64,000 nucleotides of DNA from an uncultured Burkholderiales bacterium (GTDB taxonomy: Bacteria; Pseudomonadota; Gammaproteobacteria; Burkholderiales; Burkholderiaceae_C), in assembly GCA_903844385.1 (NCBI GenBank), contig CAIMTJ010000042.1, positions 1-64,000 of the forward strand. The letters run 5' to 3'. The notes beneath the pieces were generated by a model. It was not told the DNA's origin. It saw only the letters and a program-made list of their open reading frames with translations, and made no database searches. Made by a program: the position numbers and the translations under genes. Shown piece after piece: positions 27,545 to 36,486 of the stretch (position 1 is the first letter of the stretch; each line of letters opens with the position of its first letter).

Positions 27545-28333
27545 ATGACACCACCGATCATTCTTGAAACGCGAGATCTGCAAAAAGACTTCAAAGGCTT
27601 TGTCGCGGTCAATCGGGTGTCTTTGAAGGTGCAACGCGGTCACATCCATGCCATCATTGGGCCCAATGGGGCGGGCAAAACCACGTTCTTTAACCTGCTC
27701 ACCAAATTTCTGGCCCCCAGTGCGGGACGTATTATTTTTAACGGCCAAGACATCACGGCCGATCAACCCGCCCAAGTGGCCAGGCGCGGCATCATCCGCT
27801 CGTTTCAGATTTCAGCCATCTTCCCGCACCTGAGTGTTCTTGAGAATGTGCGCGTGGCTCTGCAGCGTCGCAGCGAGCAAAGTCTTCAATTCTGGCGCTC
27901 TGAAAAAAGTCTTCATCCCTTGCATGACCGCGTGATGGAACTGCTCACGCAAGTGGGGATCGAATCCTACGCCCACCACATGAGCGCGGAGTTGCCTTAT
28001 GGGCTCAAGCGCGCGCTTGAGATTGCCACCACATTGGCGATGGAGCCTGAGCTCATGCTCCTTGATGAACCCACCCAAGGCATGGGACTCGAGGACGTGA
28101 AAAGGGTGAGTGAGCTCATCAAAAAAGTGAGCGCCGATAAAACCATCATCATGGTGGAGCACAACATGAAGGTGGTGGCCAGCATTGCCGACCGCATCAG
28201 TGTGATGCAGCGCGGCCAAGTCATTGCCGAGGGGCCTTACGCCGAGGTCTCGACCAACCCCCAAGTGCTCGAGGCTTATATGGGTCAAGAAGAGGCGCCC
28301 AGTGCCTTGGAGGCTGCGCCCCATGCACACTAA
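27545..28333 (+). CDS. Branched-chain amino acid-type ABC transporter ATPase (LivG-like)
   Basis: One of the two ATPases of a Liv-type importer. Walker A is GPNGAGKTTFFNLL and Walker B is LMLLDEPTQGMG; the signature region is the degenerate LPYGLKRALEIATTL usual in LivG proteins. The length of 262 residues is typical. It starts an operon G-F-K-H-M in one direction. Liv-type systems take up many substrates besides amino acids (amides, urea, aromatic acids), so the substrate is left open. Its end overlaps livF by 11 bases. Confidence 0.92.
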   Translation: MTPPIILETRDLQKDFKGFVAVNRVSLKVQRGHIHAIIGPNGAGKTTFFNLLTKFLAPSAGRIIFNGQDITADQPAQVARRGIIRSFQISAIFPHLSVLENVRVALQRRSEQSLQFWRSEKSLHPLHDRVMELLTQVGIESYAHHMSAELPYGLKRALEIATTLAMEPELMLLDEPTQGMGLEDVKRVSELIKKVSADKTIIMVEHNMKVVASIADRISVMQRGQVIAEGPYAEVSTNPQVLEAYMGQEEAPSALEAAPHAH

Positions 28334-29054
28334 AGCCGCGCATCCCAGCCCTTCAGCAGCCGTGCTCAGCGTGCACGAGCTACACGCCCACTATGGTGAG
28401 TCCCACATCCTGCACGGCATTGACTTTGAAGTCTTCGCCGGAGAAGTCGTGACGCTGTTGGGCAGAAATGGTGCAGGCAGAACGACCACCCTCAAAGCCA
28501 TCATGGGACTCGTGCCCCAACGCCATGGCTCCGTTCAAATTCAAGGCACGCAGGCCATTGCCCTTGAGCCCCACCACATTGCGAGGCTTGGGCTTGGATT
28601 TTGCCCTGAAGAGCGTGGCATTTTTTCCTCCTTGAGTTGCGAAGAAAATCTTCTCCTGCCCCCGATCTTGAAGCCCGGGGGCATGACACTTGAGGCGATC
28701 TATGCTTTATTTCCCAATCTTTTAGAGCGCAAAGACTCTCCTGGGACCAAGCTCTCAGGCGGCGAGCAACAAATGCTGGCGCTTGCAAGAATATTGCGCA
28801 GTGGCGCCAAATTGCTCTTGCTTGACGAAATATCAGAGGGCCTGGCCCCCGTGATCGTCCAAAGCCTCGCGCGCTTGATTCTCCAACTCAAAGGCGCCGG
28901 CTTTACCATTGTGATGGTGGAACAAAATTTTAGGTTTGCAGCGCCCTTGGCCGATCGCTTTTATGTGATGGACCGAGGGCAAATTGTGCAAACGTTTGAG
29001 CAGTCTGAGCTCGAACGGGTGAGCCCCAACTTGAAGGAGTTTCTCGGCGTCTAG
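28323..29054 (+). CDS. Branched-chain amino acid-type ABC transporter ATPase (LivF-like) with Arg in Walker A
   Basis: The second ATPase of the Liv-type importer, 243 residues. The signature LSGGEQQMLALARIL and Walker B LLLLDEISEGLAP are normal. Walker A reads GRNGAGRTTT, with arginine (AGA at 28079+400, i.e. 28479-28481) where the catalytic lysine is expected. From memory, some LivF relatives in Burkholderiales share this form, so it may be a subfamily trait rather than a defect. The ATG at 28323 overlaps the end of livG by 11 bases; the longer ORF from 28224 is only an open frame inside livG. Confidence 0.9.
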   Translation: MHTKAAHPSPSAAVLSVHELHAHYGESHILHGIDFEVFAGEVVTLLGRNGAGRTTTLKAIMGLVPQRHGSVQIQGTQAIALEPHHIARLGLGFCPEERGIFSSLSCEENLLLPPILKPGGMTLEAIYALFPNLLERKDSPGTKLSGGEQQMLALARILRSGAKLLLLDEISEGLAPVIVQSLARLILQLKGAGFTIVMVEQNFRFAAPLADRFYVMDRGQIVQTFEQSELERVSPNLKEFLGV

Positions 29055-29167
29055 TGTCACTCATGCCACTGGTGCGCCAAGACCATCGAGCGCTGGGCCC
29101 ACCGCCTCAAGCCTCAACAGCAAGGGTATTTCAGAGCGTGATTTTTAGAAAAAACAAGGAGATAAGC

Positions 29168-30379
29168 ATGAAGTTCAATCGGAAAAAAACATGGCTGGCA
29201 CTCGCTGTGAGCCTCGGGCTCGCTGCAACAATGAATGCCAACGCGGGCAACGAGGTGGTCATTGGCGACATTGACGACATGTCGGGGCTTTACGCCGACG
29301 TGATCGGTCAAGGCGGTATTGAAGCCGTCAAGATGGCCATCAGCGATTTTGGTCCCACGGTGTTGGGCAAAAAAATCGTTTTCCTAAGTGCCGATCATCA
29401 AAATAAGCCGGATGTGGGATCCTCTAAGTTCAGGGAGTGGGCCGACAAAAATGAGCTCAACATGCTCCTGGGCGGCTCCAACACGGGCGTGAGCTTGGCC
29501 ATGGCCAAAGTGGCGGGCGAGAAAAAAATCCCCTTCATCGCTGTCGGTGCTGCAGGCTCCTCCCTCACCAACCAAGACTGCAACGCCTACATTGTTCACT
29601 ACTCCTACGACACCACGTCCTTGGCCAATGGCACAGCGTCGGTGATCACCAAAGAAGGCGGTAAGTCCTGGTTCTTCTTGACCGCCGACTATGCCTTTGG
29701 CACCCAACTCCAAGACGCGGCCACCAAAGTAGTCAACGCCAATGGCGGCAAGTCCATTGGCTCGGTGCGTGTGCCCTTGTCGGCCTCGGACTTCTCCTCC
29801 TTTCTCCTGCAAGCCCAAGGATCCAAAGCCCAAGTATTGGGGCTGTCCAATGCCGGCAACGATTTCACCAACTCGTTGAAAGCGGCCAATGAGTTTGGCA
29901 TCACCAAGACCATGAAGCCCGCCGCTTTGTTGGCCTTCATCAGTGACATCCACAGTTTGGGGCTGCAAACCGCACAAGGCTTGTACCTCACCACCGGTTG
30001 GTACTGGGATTTGAACCCGGACACGCGTGCGTTTGGTAAACGCTATTTTGAGAAGATGAGAAAGGAGCCCACCATGAACCAGGCGGCTTATTACTCGGCC
30101 ACCTTGGCTTACTTGAATGCGGTGAAGGCGGCCAAAACCACCGATTCTGACAAAGTCATGGAAGCACTTCATAAACTCAAAATCAACGACATGTTTGTCA
30201 AAGGCGGCTACATCCGCGCCGATGGCGTCATGATCCACGACATGTATGTGATGCAAGTCAAAAAACCCCAGGAATCTCAATACCCATGGGACTACTACAA
30301 ACTGGTCAAGACCATGCCAGGCGAAGAGGCGTTTGGCCCCTTGTCTGACTCCACTTGTCCTTTGGTGACCAAGAAGTAA
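29168..30379 (+). CDS. Periplasmic substrate-binding protein of the Liv-type importer
   Basis: The 403-residue protein has a signal peptide (WLALAVSLGLAATMNANA) and a mature type I periplasmic binding fold beginning VVIGDIDDMSGLYADVIGQGG. This opening is typical of the LivK-like family that binds small organic compounds. Cysteines in QDCNAY and STCPL may pair. The ATG at 29168 has AAGGAGAT at the right distance; the ORF track start at 29054 is inside the livF stop region. It sits between the ATPase and permease genes of the same operon. Confidence 0.93.
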   Translation: MKFNRKKTWLALAVSLGLAATMNANAGNEVVIGDIDDMSGLYADVIGQGGIEAVKMAISDFGPTVLGKKIVFLSADHQNKPDVGSSKFREWADKNELNMLLGGSNTGVSLAMAKVAGEKKIPFIAVGAAGSSLTNQDCNAYIVHYSYDTTSLANGTASVITKEGGKSWFFLTADYAFGTQLQDAATKVVNANGGKSIGSVRVPLSASDFSSFLLQAQGSKAQVLGLSNAGNDFTNSLKAANEFGITKTMKPAALLAFISDIHSLGLQTAQGLYLTTGWYWDLNPDTRAFGKRYFEKMRKEPTMNQAAYYSATLAYLNAVKAAKTTDSDKVMEALHKLKINDMFVKGGYIRADGVMIHDMYVMQVKKPQESQYPWDYYKLVKTMPGEEAFGPLSDSTCPLVTKK

Positions 30380-30427
30380 TCGTTTGCTGCGCGATCACGC
30401 CTCCCTTCACAAAGCCCCATTGCAGAC

Positions 30428-31312
30428 ATGATTGAGCTGTTTGGATTCCCTGTTCCTGTGATCCTGGGTCAATTGATGCTGGGGCTGGTCAATGGCTGTT
30501 TTTATGCCATGCTCAGTCTTGGGTTGGCGGTGATCTTTGGCCTCTTGGGGGTGGTGAACTTCGCCCATGGGGCGTTTTACATGCTGGGCGCCTATGGGAC
30601 CTGGGCGTTGATGGACTACTTGGGGATTGGTTATTGGAGCGCCTTGATTTTGTCGCCCTTGATCGTGGGACTTTTGGGCGTGGTGCTCGAGCGCACGATG
30701 CTCAAACGACTCTATCAGGTCGACCCCTTGTATGGCTTACTGCTCACCTTTGGACTGTCTTTGATGGCCGAGGGCTTTATCCGAGAAGGATTTGGCTCAT
30801 CGGGTCAAACCTATCCTGTGCCCGAGTTGCTGCAAGGCGCTGTGAACGTGGGCTTCATGATTTTGCCCATTTACCGCGTTTGGGTGATTGTGGCGAGTCT
30901 CACCGTTTGTTGGATCACCTGGTTTGTCATTGAGAGAACCAGGCTAGGCTCCACCCTCAGAGCGGCCACTGAGAACCCCCAACTCGTTCAAGCCTTTGGC
31001 ATCAACGTGCCCTTGATGGTCTCCTTGACCTACGCGGCAGGTGTGGCGCTCGCGGCCTTTGCCGGCGTGCTGTCGGCGCCCATCATCCAAGTCTCCCCTT
31101 TGATGGGGTCGTCCTTGGTCATCGTGGTGTTTGCCGTGGTGGTGATTGGTGGGATGGGCTCCATCATGGGCGCGATCTTGAGCGGTTTGTTGTTGGGCAT
31201 CATCGAAGGCTTCACCAAGGTGCTCTACCCTGAAGCCTCCAATATCGTGGTCTTTGTGATCATGGCCATTGTGCTGTGCTGGCGGCCCAATGGGCTTTTT
31301 GGGAAAGGTTAA
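30428..31312 (+). CDS. Liv-type ABC transporter permease (LivH-like)
   Basis: An inner-membrane permease of 294 residues with about eight helices. Typical LivH features are LVNGCFYAMLSLGLAVIFGLLGVVNFAHGAFYMLGAY near the N-terminus and GVLSAPIIQVSPLMGSSLVIVVFAVVVIGGMGSIMGAI in the coupling-helix region. It is four bases before the next permease gene and 48 bases after the binding protein. Confidence 0.93.
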   Translation: MIELFGFPVPVILGQLMLGLVNGCFYAMLSLGLAVIFGLLGVVNFAHGAFYMLGAYGTWALMDYLGIGYWSALILSPLIVGLLGVVLERTMLKRLYQVDPLYGLLLTFGLSLMAEGFIREGFGSSGQTYPVPELLQGAVNVGFMILPIYRVWVIVASLTVCWITWFVIERTRLGSTLRAATENPQLVQAFGINVPLMVSLTYAAGVALAAFAGVLSAPIIQVSPLMGSSLVIVVFAVVVIGGMGSIMGAILSGLLLGIIEGFTKVLYPEASNIVVFVIMAIVLCWRPNGLFGKG

Positions 31313-31316
31313 GACA

Positions 31317-32246
31317 ATGGAGCAATCCCGCCAGCGTCAACTTCTTTACTTGGGCCTGTTGGTGATGGGACTCATTGCACCGTGGCTGGGCGTGTACACC
31401 GTCTACTTGATGACTTTGTACTGTTTTGCCATTTTTGCCTGCGCCTTTAATCTGCTCTTGGGCTTTGGGGGAATGCTCTCGTTTGGGCATGCGGCTTTTT
31501 TTGGCTTGTCCTCTTATGTGACCGCCTGGCTCATCACCAGCCCAGGCTTGTCAACCTTGGAGGCGATTGTGGGCGGGGTGTTGGCGTCTAGCCTCTTGGG
31601 GGTGGTCTTTGGCTATATTGCGATCAGACGATCTGGCATTTACTTTGCCATGATCACCATGGCCTTGGCACAAATTGTGTATTTTGTGTGCTTACAAGCG
31701 AGTTTCACGGGTGGTGAAAACGGCCTTCAAGGCGTACCCAGAGGCAGCATCATGGGACTGGACTTGACACCAGACAGCACCATGTACTACGTGGTCCTTT
31801 TTTGCTTGTGCGCTGTCTTTTTAGCCATTGCTCGAATCGTCGAGTCTCCTTTTGGGCAAGTGCTCAAGGCCATCCGAGAAAACGAAACCCGAGCGGCGTC
31901 CTTGGGCTACTATGTCAACACCCATAAATTGATTGTGTTTGTGATGTCGGCCACCCTGGCGGGCTTTGCCGGTTCACTCAAATGTTTGGTCTTGAGCTTT
32001 GCCACCTTGAGCGATGTGGTGCAGTCCACTTCGGGTGAAGTGATCTTGATGACCATGCTCGGTGGTGCGGGCACACTGCTCGGTCCGGTGGTGGGCTCTG
32101 CGGTCGTCGTGACCCTTCAAAACACACTGGCAGACAAAGTTGGCTCCTGGGTCAATGTGATCATTGGCGCCATCTTTGTCTTGTGCGTGCTGGCGTTCAG
32201 AAAAGGCATGGTGGGCGAAATCTTGGCCTTGCTCAAACGCACCTAG
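31317..32246 (+). CDS. Liv-type ABC transporter permease (LivM-like)
   Basis: The second permease subunit, 309 residues. The LivM core is present: FACAFNLLLGFGGMLSFGHAAFFGLSSY and the coupling region SFATLSDVVQSTSGEVILMTMLGGAGTLLGPVVG. The ATG at 31317 has GGAAAGG upstream, overlapping the end of livH; the track start (31269) lies within livH. This is the last gene of the G-F-K-H-M operon. Confidence 0.93.
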   Translation: MEQSRQRQLLYLGLLVMGLIAPWLGVYTVYLMTLYCFAIFACAFNLLLGFGGMLSFGHAAFFGLSSYVTAWLITSPGLSTLEAIVGGVLASSLLGVVFGYIAIRRSGIYFAMITMALAQIVYFVCLQASFTGGENGLQGVPRGSIMGLDLTPDSTMYYVVLFCLCAVFLAIARIVESPFGQVLKAIRENETRAASLGYYVNTHKLIVFVMSATLAGFAGSLKCLVLSFATLSDVVQSTSGEVILMTMLGGAGTLLGPVVGSAVVVTLQNTLADKVGSWVNVIIGAIFVLCVLAFRKGMVGEILALLKRT

Positions 32247-32324
32247 GGCAGAGCAAGCGCTGTTAGAGACAGGCAAGCGACTCAGGTGCCGAGATTGAAC
32301 ACGTGAGGCCTTTTGCCCCACCAC

Positions 32325-33140
32325 TCAAGGCTGGGGTGAGGCGATGCCCACTTTGAGCTTCCACGCCGCCCATTGGCGACCCAGACCATAACCTTCTCGG
32401 GCCTCAATCAACTTGGCTTCCTCGGGATGCAAATATTTGATGGGTCCGCCCAAAGCCAAGGCTTGTTGCTGCAAGGTGGCGTTTTTCACCAAAAACACGG
32501 CTCTGCCCACCAGCCTGGGCAATGAAGGACCCACCACAGTGGCGCCATGACCTCGCATGAGCGCGGCCGGTTTGTCGGCCAAGGTGATGGCCAATGCGTG
32601 GCCATGCTGGCCATTTCGAATGAGCATGTCGGTCATGCCAAAGGTGTCCTCAATATCAAAAACCGGGATGCCTTGAGCGACAAACGCAGCGCGGTGATAA
32701 AGAGGCTTCATCGACACTTGAGTCACCGTAAAGGGAATGAGTGGAGGCGCGTGAGTGTGAACCACCGCATTCACATCGGGACGGGTTTTGTAAATCTCAC
32801 CGTGAATGAACCTCTCGGTGTACAAATCTTGCCCCTTGCTGGCAACCGGCACATTGTCGAGGGTGAACTCCATGATGTCTTTGGCCGTGACCAACTCAGC
32901 TGCCAAATTGCGGGCCAAAAAATAATGCGTGGGGTCGCTGGGATTGCGAACACTCACATGTCCCCAACCATCCAAAATTCCCTCGGCTGCCAAAATTTTA
33001 TTGGCCGCCACCAACTCGTCAACGATGGTTTGATCCACGGGCTTGCTTTGAGCATGCAAGCTCGCACTCGTGAGCAAACAAACACAAAATGACATGGCCA
33101 CTTGAATGAAGCGTGCCGAGTGAGTTTGAACTGTCCTCAT
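32325..33140 (-). CDS. Class II aldolase/adducin-family protein with a signal peptide
   Basis: The fold is that of class II aldolases and adducin-head proteins. The zinc ligands can be read as the histidines in VVHTHAPP and a third in RGHGATVVG, with the acidic residue near RFIHGEIY. Unusually, the 271-residue protein begins with a Sec-type signal peptide (FIQVAMSFCVCLLTSASLHAQS), so it would act in the periplasm, whereas known enzymes of the family are cytoplasmic. The ATG at 33140 has GGGTGG upstream; the track used an upstream GTG. It is divergent from a Bug binding protein, and the two may serve one substrate. Confidence 0.85.
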   Translation of the reverse strand: MRTVQTHSARFIQVAMSFCVCLLTSASLHAQSKPVDQTIVDELVAANKILAAEGILDGWGHVSVRNPSDPTHYFLARNLAAELVTAKDIMEFTLDNVPVASKGQDLYTERFIHGEIYKTRPDVNAVVHTHAPPLIPFTVTQVSMKPLYHRAAFVAQGIPVFDIEDTFGMTDMLIRNGQHGHALAITLADKPAALMRGHGATVVGPSLPRLVGRAVFLVKNATLQQQALALGGPIKYLHPEEAKLIEAREGYGLGRQWAAWKLKVGIASPQP

Positions 33141-33294
33141 CTTAAATACCACCCATGATTAAAAGTCCCCATTAGAAAATACCACGCTCAAAAGTCAATT
33201 CCTTTTTTCCCTCAAAATCATAACCCGCGTCCTCCATGCATGGAGTGCAACCCAGGTCATGGCCTGCGCTTGAGCGCTGCACAAGCCACCAAGG

Positions 33295-33351
33295 CTAGGA
33301 CTAACCCTCTAGTCAATGGCAGGCCCATTCACCCATAATCCTAGGGTTTAG
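33295..33351. promoter_or_regulatory. Cluster of CTAGG/CCCTAG elements upstream of a Bug gene
   Basis: CTAGGACTAACCCTC (33295-33309) repeats the element at 27446 with one change, and is followed by TAG to give a CTAGG...CCTCTAG dyad. A second related element, CCTAGGGTTTAG, is at 33340-33351. Both lie in the divergent region between the exported aldolase-like gene and the Bug gene, 45-100 bases before the latter. Confidence 0.45.
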
Positions 33352-33395
33352 CCTGATGCTCGGGTCTCCATCTCTTTCTCACCAAAAAAATCCAC

Positions 33396-34379
33396 ATGAA
33401 ACTCACAACTCACCCCTGGCTTGACTGGAGTTTGATGGCTTTATTGACCATCGGCTCATGGACTGCCCAAGCGCAAAACTACCCCAGCAAACCCATCCGC
33501 ATCGTCGAGCCCGCAGGACCGGGCAGCGCAGTGGACACGGCCGTTCGGGACATTTTGCCTGCCCTCAATGAGGGTTTTGGCCAGCAAGTCTTTATTGACA
33601 ACAAACCTGGGGGCAACAGCACGATCGGTGCTCGCGAAGTGGTGCGCTCCCCTGCCGACGGCTACACCATCTTTCATGGCAACATCAACAACGCGTTGAA
33701 TGACTTGTCCACCAATGTGAACAACAACTGCTGCCGACTCGGAGAAGCGCTCACACCGGTCATGCGCATCTTCTCAACCCCTTTGGTATTGGTGGTCAAC
33801 CCGTCGGTCAAAGCCAGAACACTCAAAGAGTTTTTGGCACTAGCCAAATCTGAGCCCGACAGCTTGACCTATGCATCGGGTGGGCCTGGCTCCATTACCC
33901 AACTCTTGGGTGAATTGGTCAAAGCCAAAGCCGGTATCACCATCCAAGAAGTTCCCTACAAAGCCATCGGTGCAGAGCTGCCCGACGTCATGGCCGGTCA
34001 CGTCAACGCAGCCTACTTGGCCCCAGTTGTCGTTGCTCAATTGATCAAATCGGGCAAACTGATTGCCTTGGGGATTTCTTCTCCCAAGCGCCTAGGCCTC
34101 TTGTCTGACGTGCCCACCTTTGCTGAGGCGGGCCTACCCAATGTCGAAGCAGCCGGATGGAATGGGATATTTTTACCCATGGGTACACCGGCACCCGTCG
34201 TGAGCCGGGTGTTCAAAGAATTCAACAAAGCCTTGAGCTCTGCGGCTGCCAAAGCGCACGGCGCCGAGATGGGCTATGAATACGGCAGCGAAAGCCCCGA
34301 AGAGTTCAGTCTCTTTATCAAGTCAGAAATCAGCAAATGGGGACAAGTGGTCAAAGACGCCAAGATCAAAATGGAATAA
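33396..34379 (+). CDS. Tripartite tricarboxylate transporter-type binding protein (Bug family)
   Basis: A periplasmic binding protein of 327 residues with a signal peptide ending TAQAQ. The mature N-terminus NYPSKPIRIVEPAGPGSAVDTAVRDI and the block VFIDNKPGGNSTIGAREVVRSPADGYT are Bug-family signatures. Two adjacent cysteines (NNNCCRLGE) are unusual for the family and could form a vicinal disulphide. It has no membrane partners nearby. It is divergent from the exported aldolase-like protein and is followed, after 300 bases, by a ThDP-enzyme operon. Confidence 0.9.
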   Translation: MKLTTHPWLDWSLMALLTIGSWTAQAQNYPSKPIRIVEPAGPGSAVDTAVRDILPALNEGFGQQVFIDNKPGGNSTIGAREVVRSPADGYTIFHGNINNALNDLSTNVNNNCCRLGEALTPVMRIFSTPLVLVVNPSVKARTLKEFLALAKSEPDSLTYASGGPGSITQLLGELVKAKAGITIQEVPYKAIGAELPDVMAGHVNAAYLAPVVVAQLIKSGKLIALGISSPKRLGLLSDVPTFAEAGLPNVEAAGWNGIFLPMGTPAPVVSRVFKEFNKALSSAAAKAHGAEMGYEYGSESPEEFSLFIKSEISKWGQVVKDAKIKME

Positions 34380-34680
34380 TTTCTTGGCTCTTGGCTCCTC
34401 GCTCTTGGCCCAAGTTGACTTCGGATCTGCGGGTGGGAGTCGCATTCAATCCCGCCCCGAATTGGAATTCAAGGACCAGCTTTCGTTGAGCCCACCGGCC
34501 AGTAAAATGGTGAGCGAACCACTGCGAGCCCTAGCCATCCATTGAACCTGACGCGATGACCTGAACATCACGGCCCTTGTTGGTGCTGCAGTGCCCTCTG
34601 GAGTCCACACCGCCTCTAACGCCGCTACCCCGGGCCTTCATAGTCACACCATTCACCTTCAACCCTGATCACCATCCACC
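34380..34680. other. Intergenic region upstream of the ThDP-enzyme operon
   Basis: The 301-base gap holds no convincing gene; the ORF overlapping it is a shadow of the Bug gene. No clear terminator hairpin with a U tract, tRNA or palindromic operator was seen. A promoter for the downstream operon is expected here but cannot be placed with confidence. Confidence 0.4.
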
Positions 34681-36435
34681 ATGAGTCAAATCACCCCACC
34701 AAACACCGAGCACACCAGCGCCCATTACTTCTTGGAGGGCTTGGTCGAGTCCGGTATTGAGTATTTGTTTTGCAATTTAGGCACCGATCACGCCACGCTC
34801 ATTGAAGAGATGGCCAAATTCAAAACGATCGGCAAGCCCATGCCCAAACTCATCACCTGTCCCCATGAAAACGTGGCTATTCACATGGCGGGTGCCTTTG
34901 CCGCCATGACCGGCAAGGGCCAAGGGGTGCTGGTGCATGTGGATGCGGGCACCGCCAACGCCGTCATGGGGATGCACAATTTGATGCGCTCGAGGCTTCC
35001 TGTTTTATTGATGGCAGGTCGAGCACCCTACACTGTGCGTGGAGAGCTCATGGGTTCACGCGACAATTACGTGCATTTTGTGCAAGACCCCTTTGACATG
35101 GCCAGCCTCGTTCGACCCTACACCAAGTGGGAGTACAACTTGCCCTCAGGTGTGGTGAGCAAAGAGGTGCTGCGCCGAGCCCACAGCGTCATGCACAGCG
35201 ACCCTCCTGGCCCCGTGTTTTTGAGCTTGCCGCGCGAGACCTTGACCCAACAGTGGCAAGAACATCAAGTGCATTCCTTTAGCGCACAAGATTATGGCAG
35301 TGTGCTCTTGGGCTCCTCGTCATTGAGTCAACTCCAACGCACAGCCCAGCAACTCCTGGCGGCCCACAACCCCATGCTGGTGACATGCTATGCCGGTAGA
35401 AGCGAGCGCGGCTTTCATGCCCTGAGTGCCCTTGCCGAATTGGTGGGCATCCGCGTGTACGAAGCCAGCCCCACCCACAACAACATTTCGCGCGATCACC
35501 CCTGGTTTTGCGGCTTCGATCCCGCCAGTGCCATGGCCAACGCCGATCTGGGCCTGCTCATTGATGTGGATGTTCCATGGCTGCCCAAGTATGTGCAGCC
35601 CAAGCCCGAAACACCCTGGATTCATATCGATATCGATCCCATCAAAAAAGATTTCCCACTCTGGGGCTTTGCCACGCAAACCCGCATTCAAACCAACAGC
35701 GCTGAATGGCTTGAGGACTTGATCACGGTGGTTCAAAGCATGATCACACCTGCCCACCAAACTCGCCTTCAAGAGCGCTTGCAAAGCGTGGCTGCCTTGA
35801 AAGACGCTCGAGCTCAAAAACTGAGGAGCGAAGTCGAACTCCCCAGTCAAGCTGGTGAGGTCAATCCTGCGTTTCTCATGCACACCTTGTCTCAAATGCT
35901 AGACAGCGAGGATGTGGTGGTCAATGAAGCCATCCGCCATGCCCCGACCTTGCTCAACCACTTGAAGAGAAACACCCCCAAAACACTTTTTGCCTCAGCC
36001 GGTGGTGGACTTGGCTACAGCGGCGGCATGGCGCTGGGTTTCAAATTGGCCAATCCCAAGCACCGCGTGGTTCAAATTGTTGGTGACGGGGGGTTTCATT
36101 TCAGCACCCCCACCTCAGTCTATGCCGTGGCACAAGCCGAAGGCCTCCCCATCTTCACCGTCGTGCTCGACAACGGGGGGTGGCAAGCAGTGAAAGAGGC
36201 AACCTTGAGGGTCCACCCCGATGGCTATGCCGCCCAGTCTCAGGACTTCCACGCCAGACTCCGCGGCGAGCACCGACAGTTTGAAATGGTGGGTGCTGCG
36301 TTTGGCGCCCATGCTGAGCGAGTCAATGAGGCGAGCGAACTCAAAGGGGCCATTGCCCGAAGTCTGCAAGCCCTTGATCAAGGTCAATCGGTGGTCATGG
36401 TGGTGAGCATTCCCAAGCTCTTTGTTGGGGCTTAA
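34681..36435 (+). CDS. Thiamine diphosphate-dependent enzyme (acetolactate synthase/decarboxylase superfamily)
   Basis: The 584-residue protein has the three-domain layout of pyruvate oxidase/acetolactate synthase-type enzymes. The cofactor-activating glutamate is in TCPHENVAIHMAGAF. The ThDP/metal motif is GDGGFHFSTPTSVYAVAQAEGL followed by VVLDNGGW. The N-terminus and the sequence FCNLGTDHATLIEEMAK differ from canonical acetolactate synthases, so I give no specific substrate; a 2-oxo acid decarboxylase or carboligase is likely. It leads an operon with a 2-hydroxyacid dehydrogenase and an M24-fold protein, which suggests degradation of a 2-oxo or 2-hydroxy acid derivative. Confidence 0.87.
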   Translation: MSQITPPNTEHTSAHYFLEGLVESGIEYLFCNLGTDHATLIEEMAKFKTIGKPMPKLITCPHENVAIHMAGAFAAMTGKGQGVLVHVDAGTANAVMGMHNLMRSRLPVLLMAGRAPYTVRGELMGSRDNYVHFVQDPFDMASLVRPYTKWEYNLPSGVVSKEVLRRAHSVMHSDPPGPVFLSLPRETLTQQWQEHQVHSFSAQDYGSVLLGSSSLSQLQRTAQQLLAAHNPMLVTCYAGRSERGFHALSALAELVGIRVYEASPTHNNISRDHPWFCGFDPASAMANADLGLLIDVDVPWLPKYVQPKPETPWIHIDIDPIKKDFPLWGFATQTRIQTNSAEWLEDLITVVQSMITPAHQTRLQERLQSVAALKDARAQKLRSEVELPSQAGEVNPAFLMHTLSQMLDSEDVVVNEAIRHAPTLLNHLKRNTPKTLFASAGGGLGYSGGMALGFKLANPKHRVVQIVGDGGFHFSTPTSVYAVAQAEGLPIFTVVLDNGGWQAVKEATLRVHPDGYAAQSQDFHARLRGEHRQFEMVGAAFGAHAERVNEASELKGAIARSLQALDQGQSVVMVVSIPKLFVGA

Positions 36436-36486
36436 TTGAGGGGCCAAACCCAAGGCGATTTGATTCCATTTGTTCCCACTTGATCC

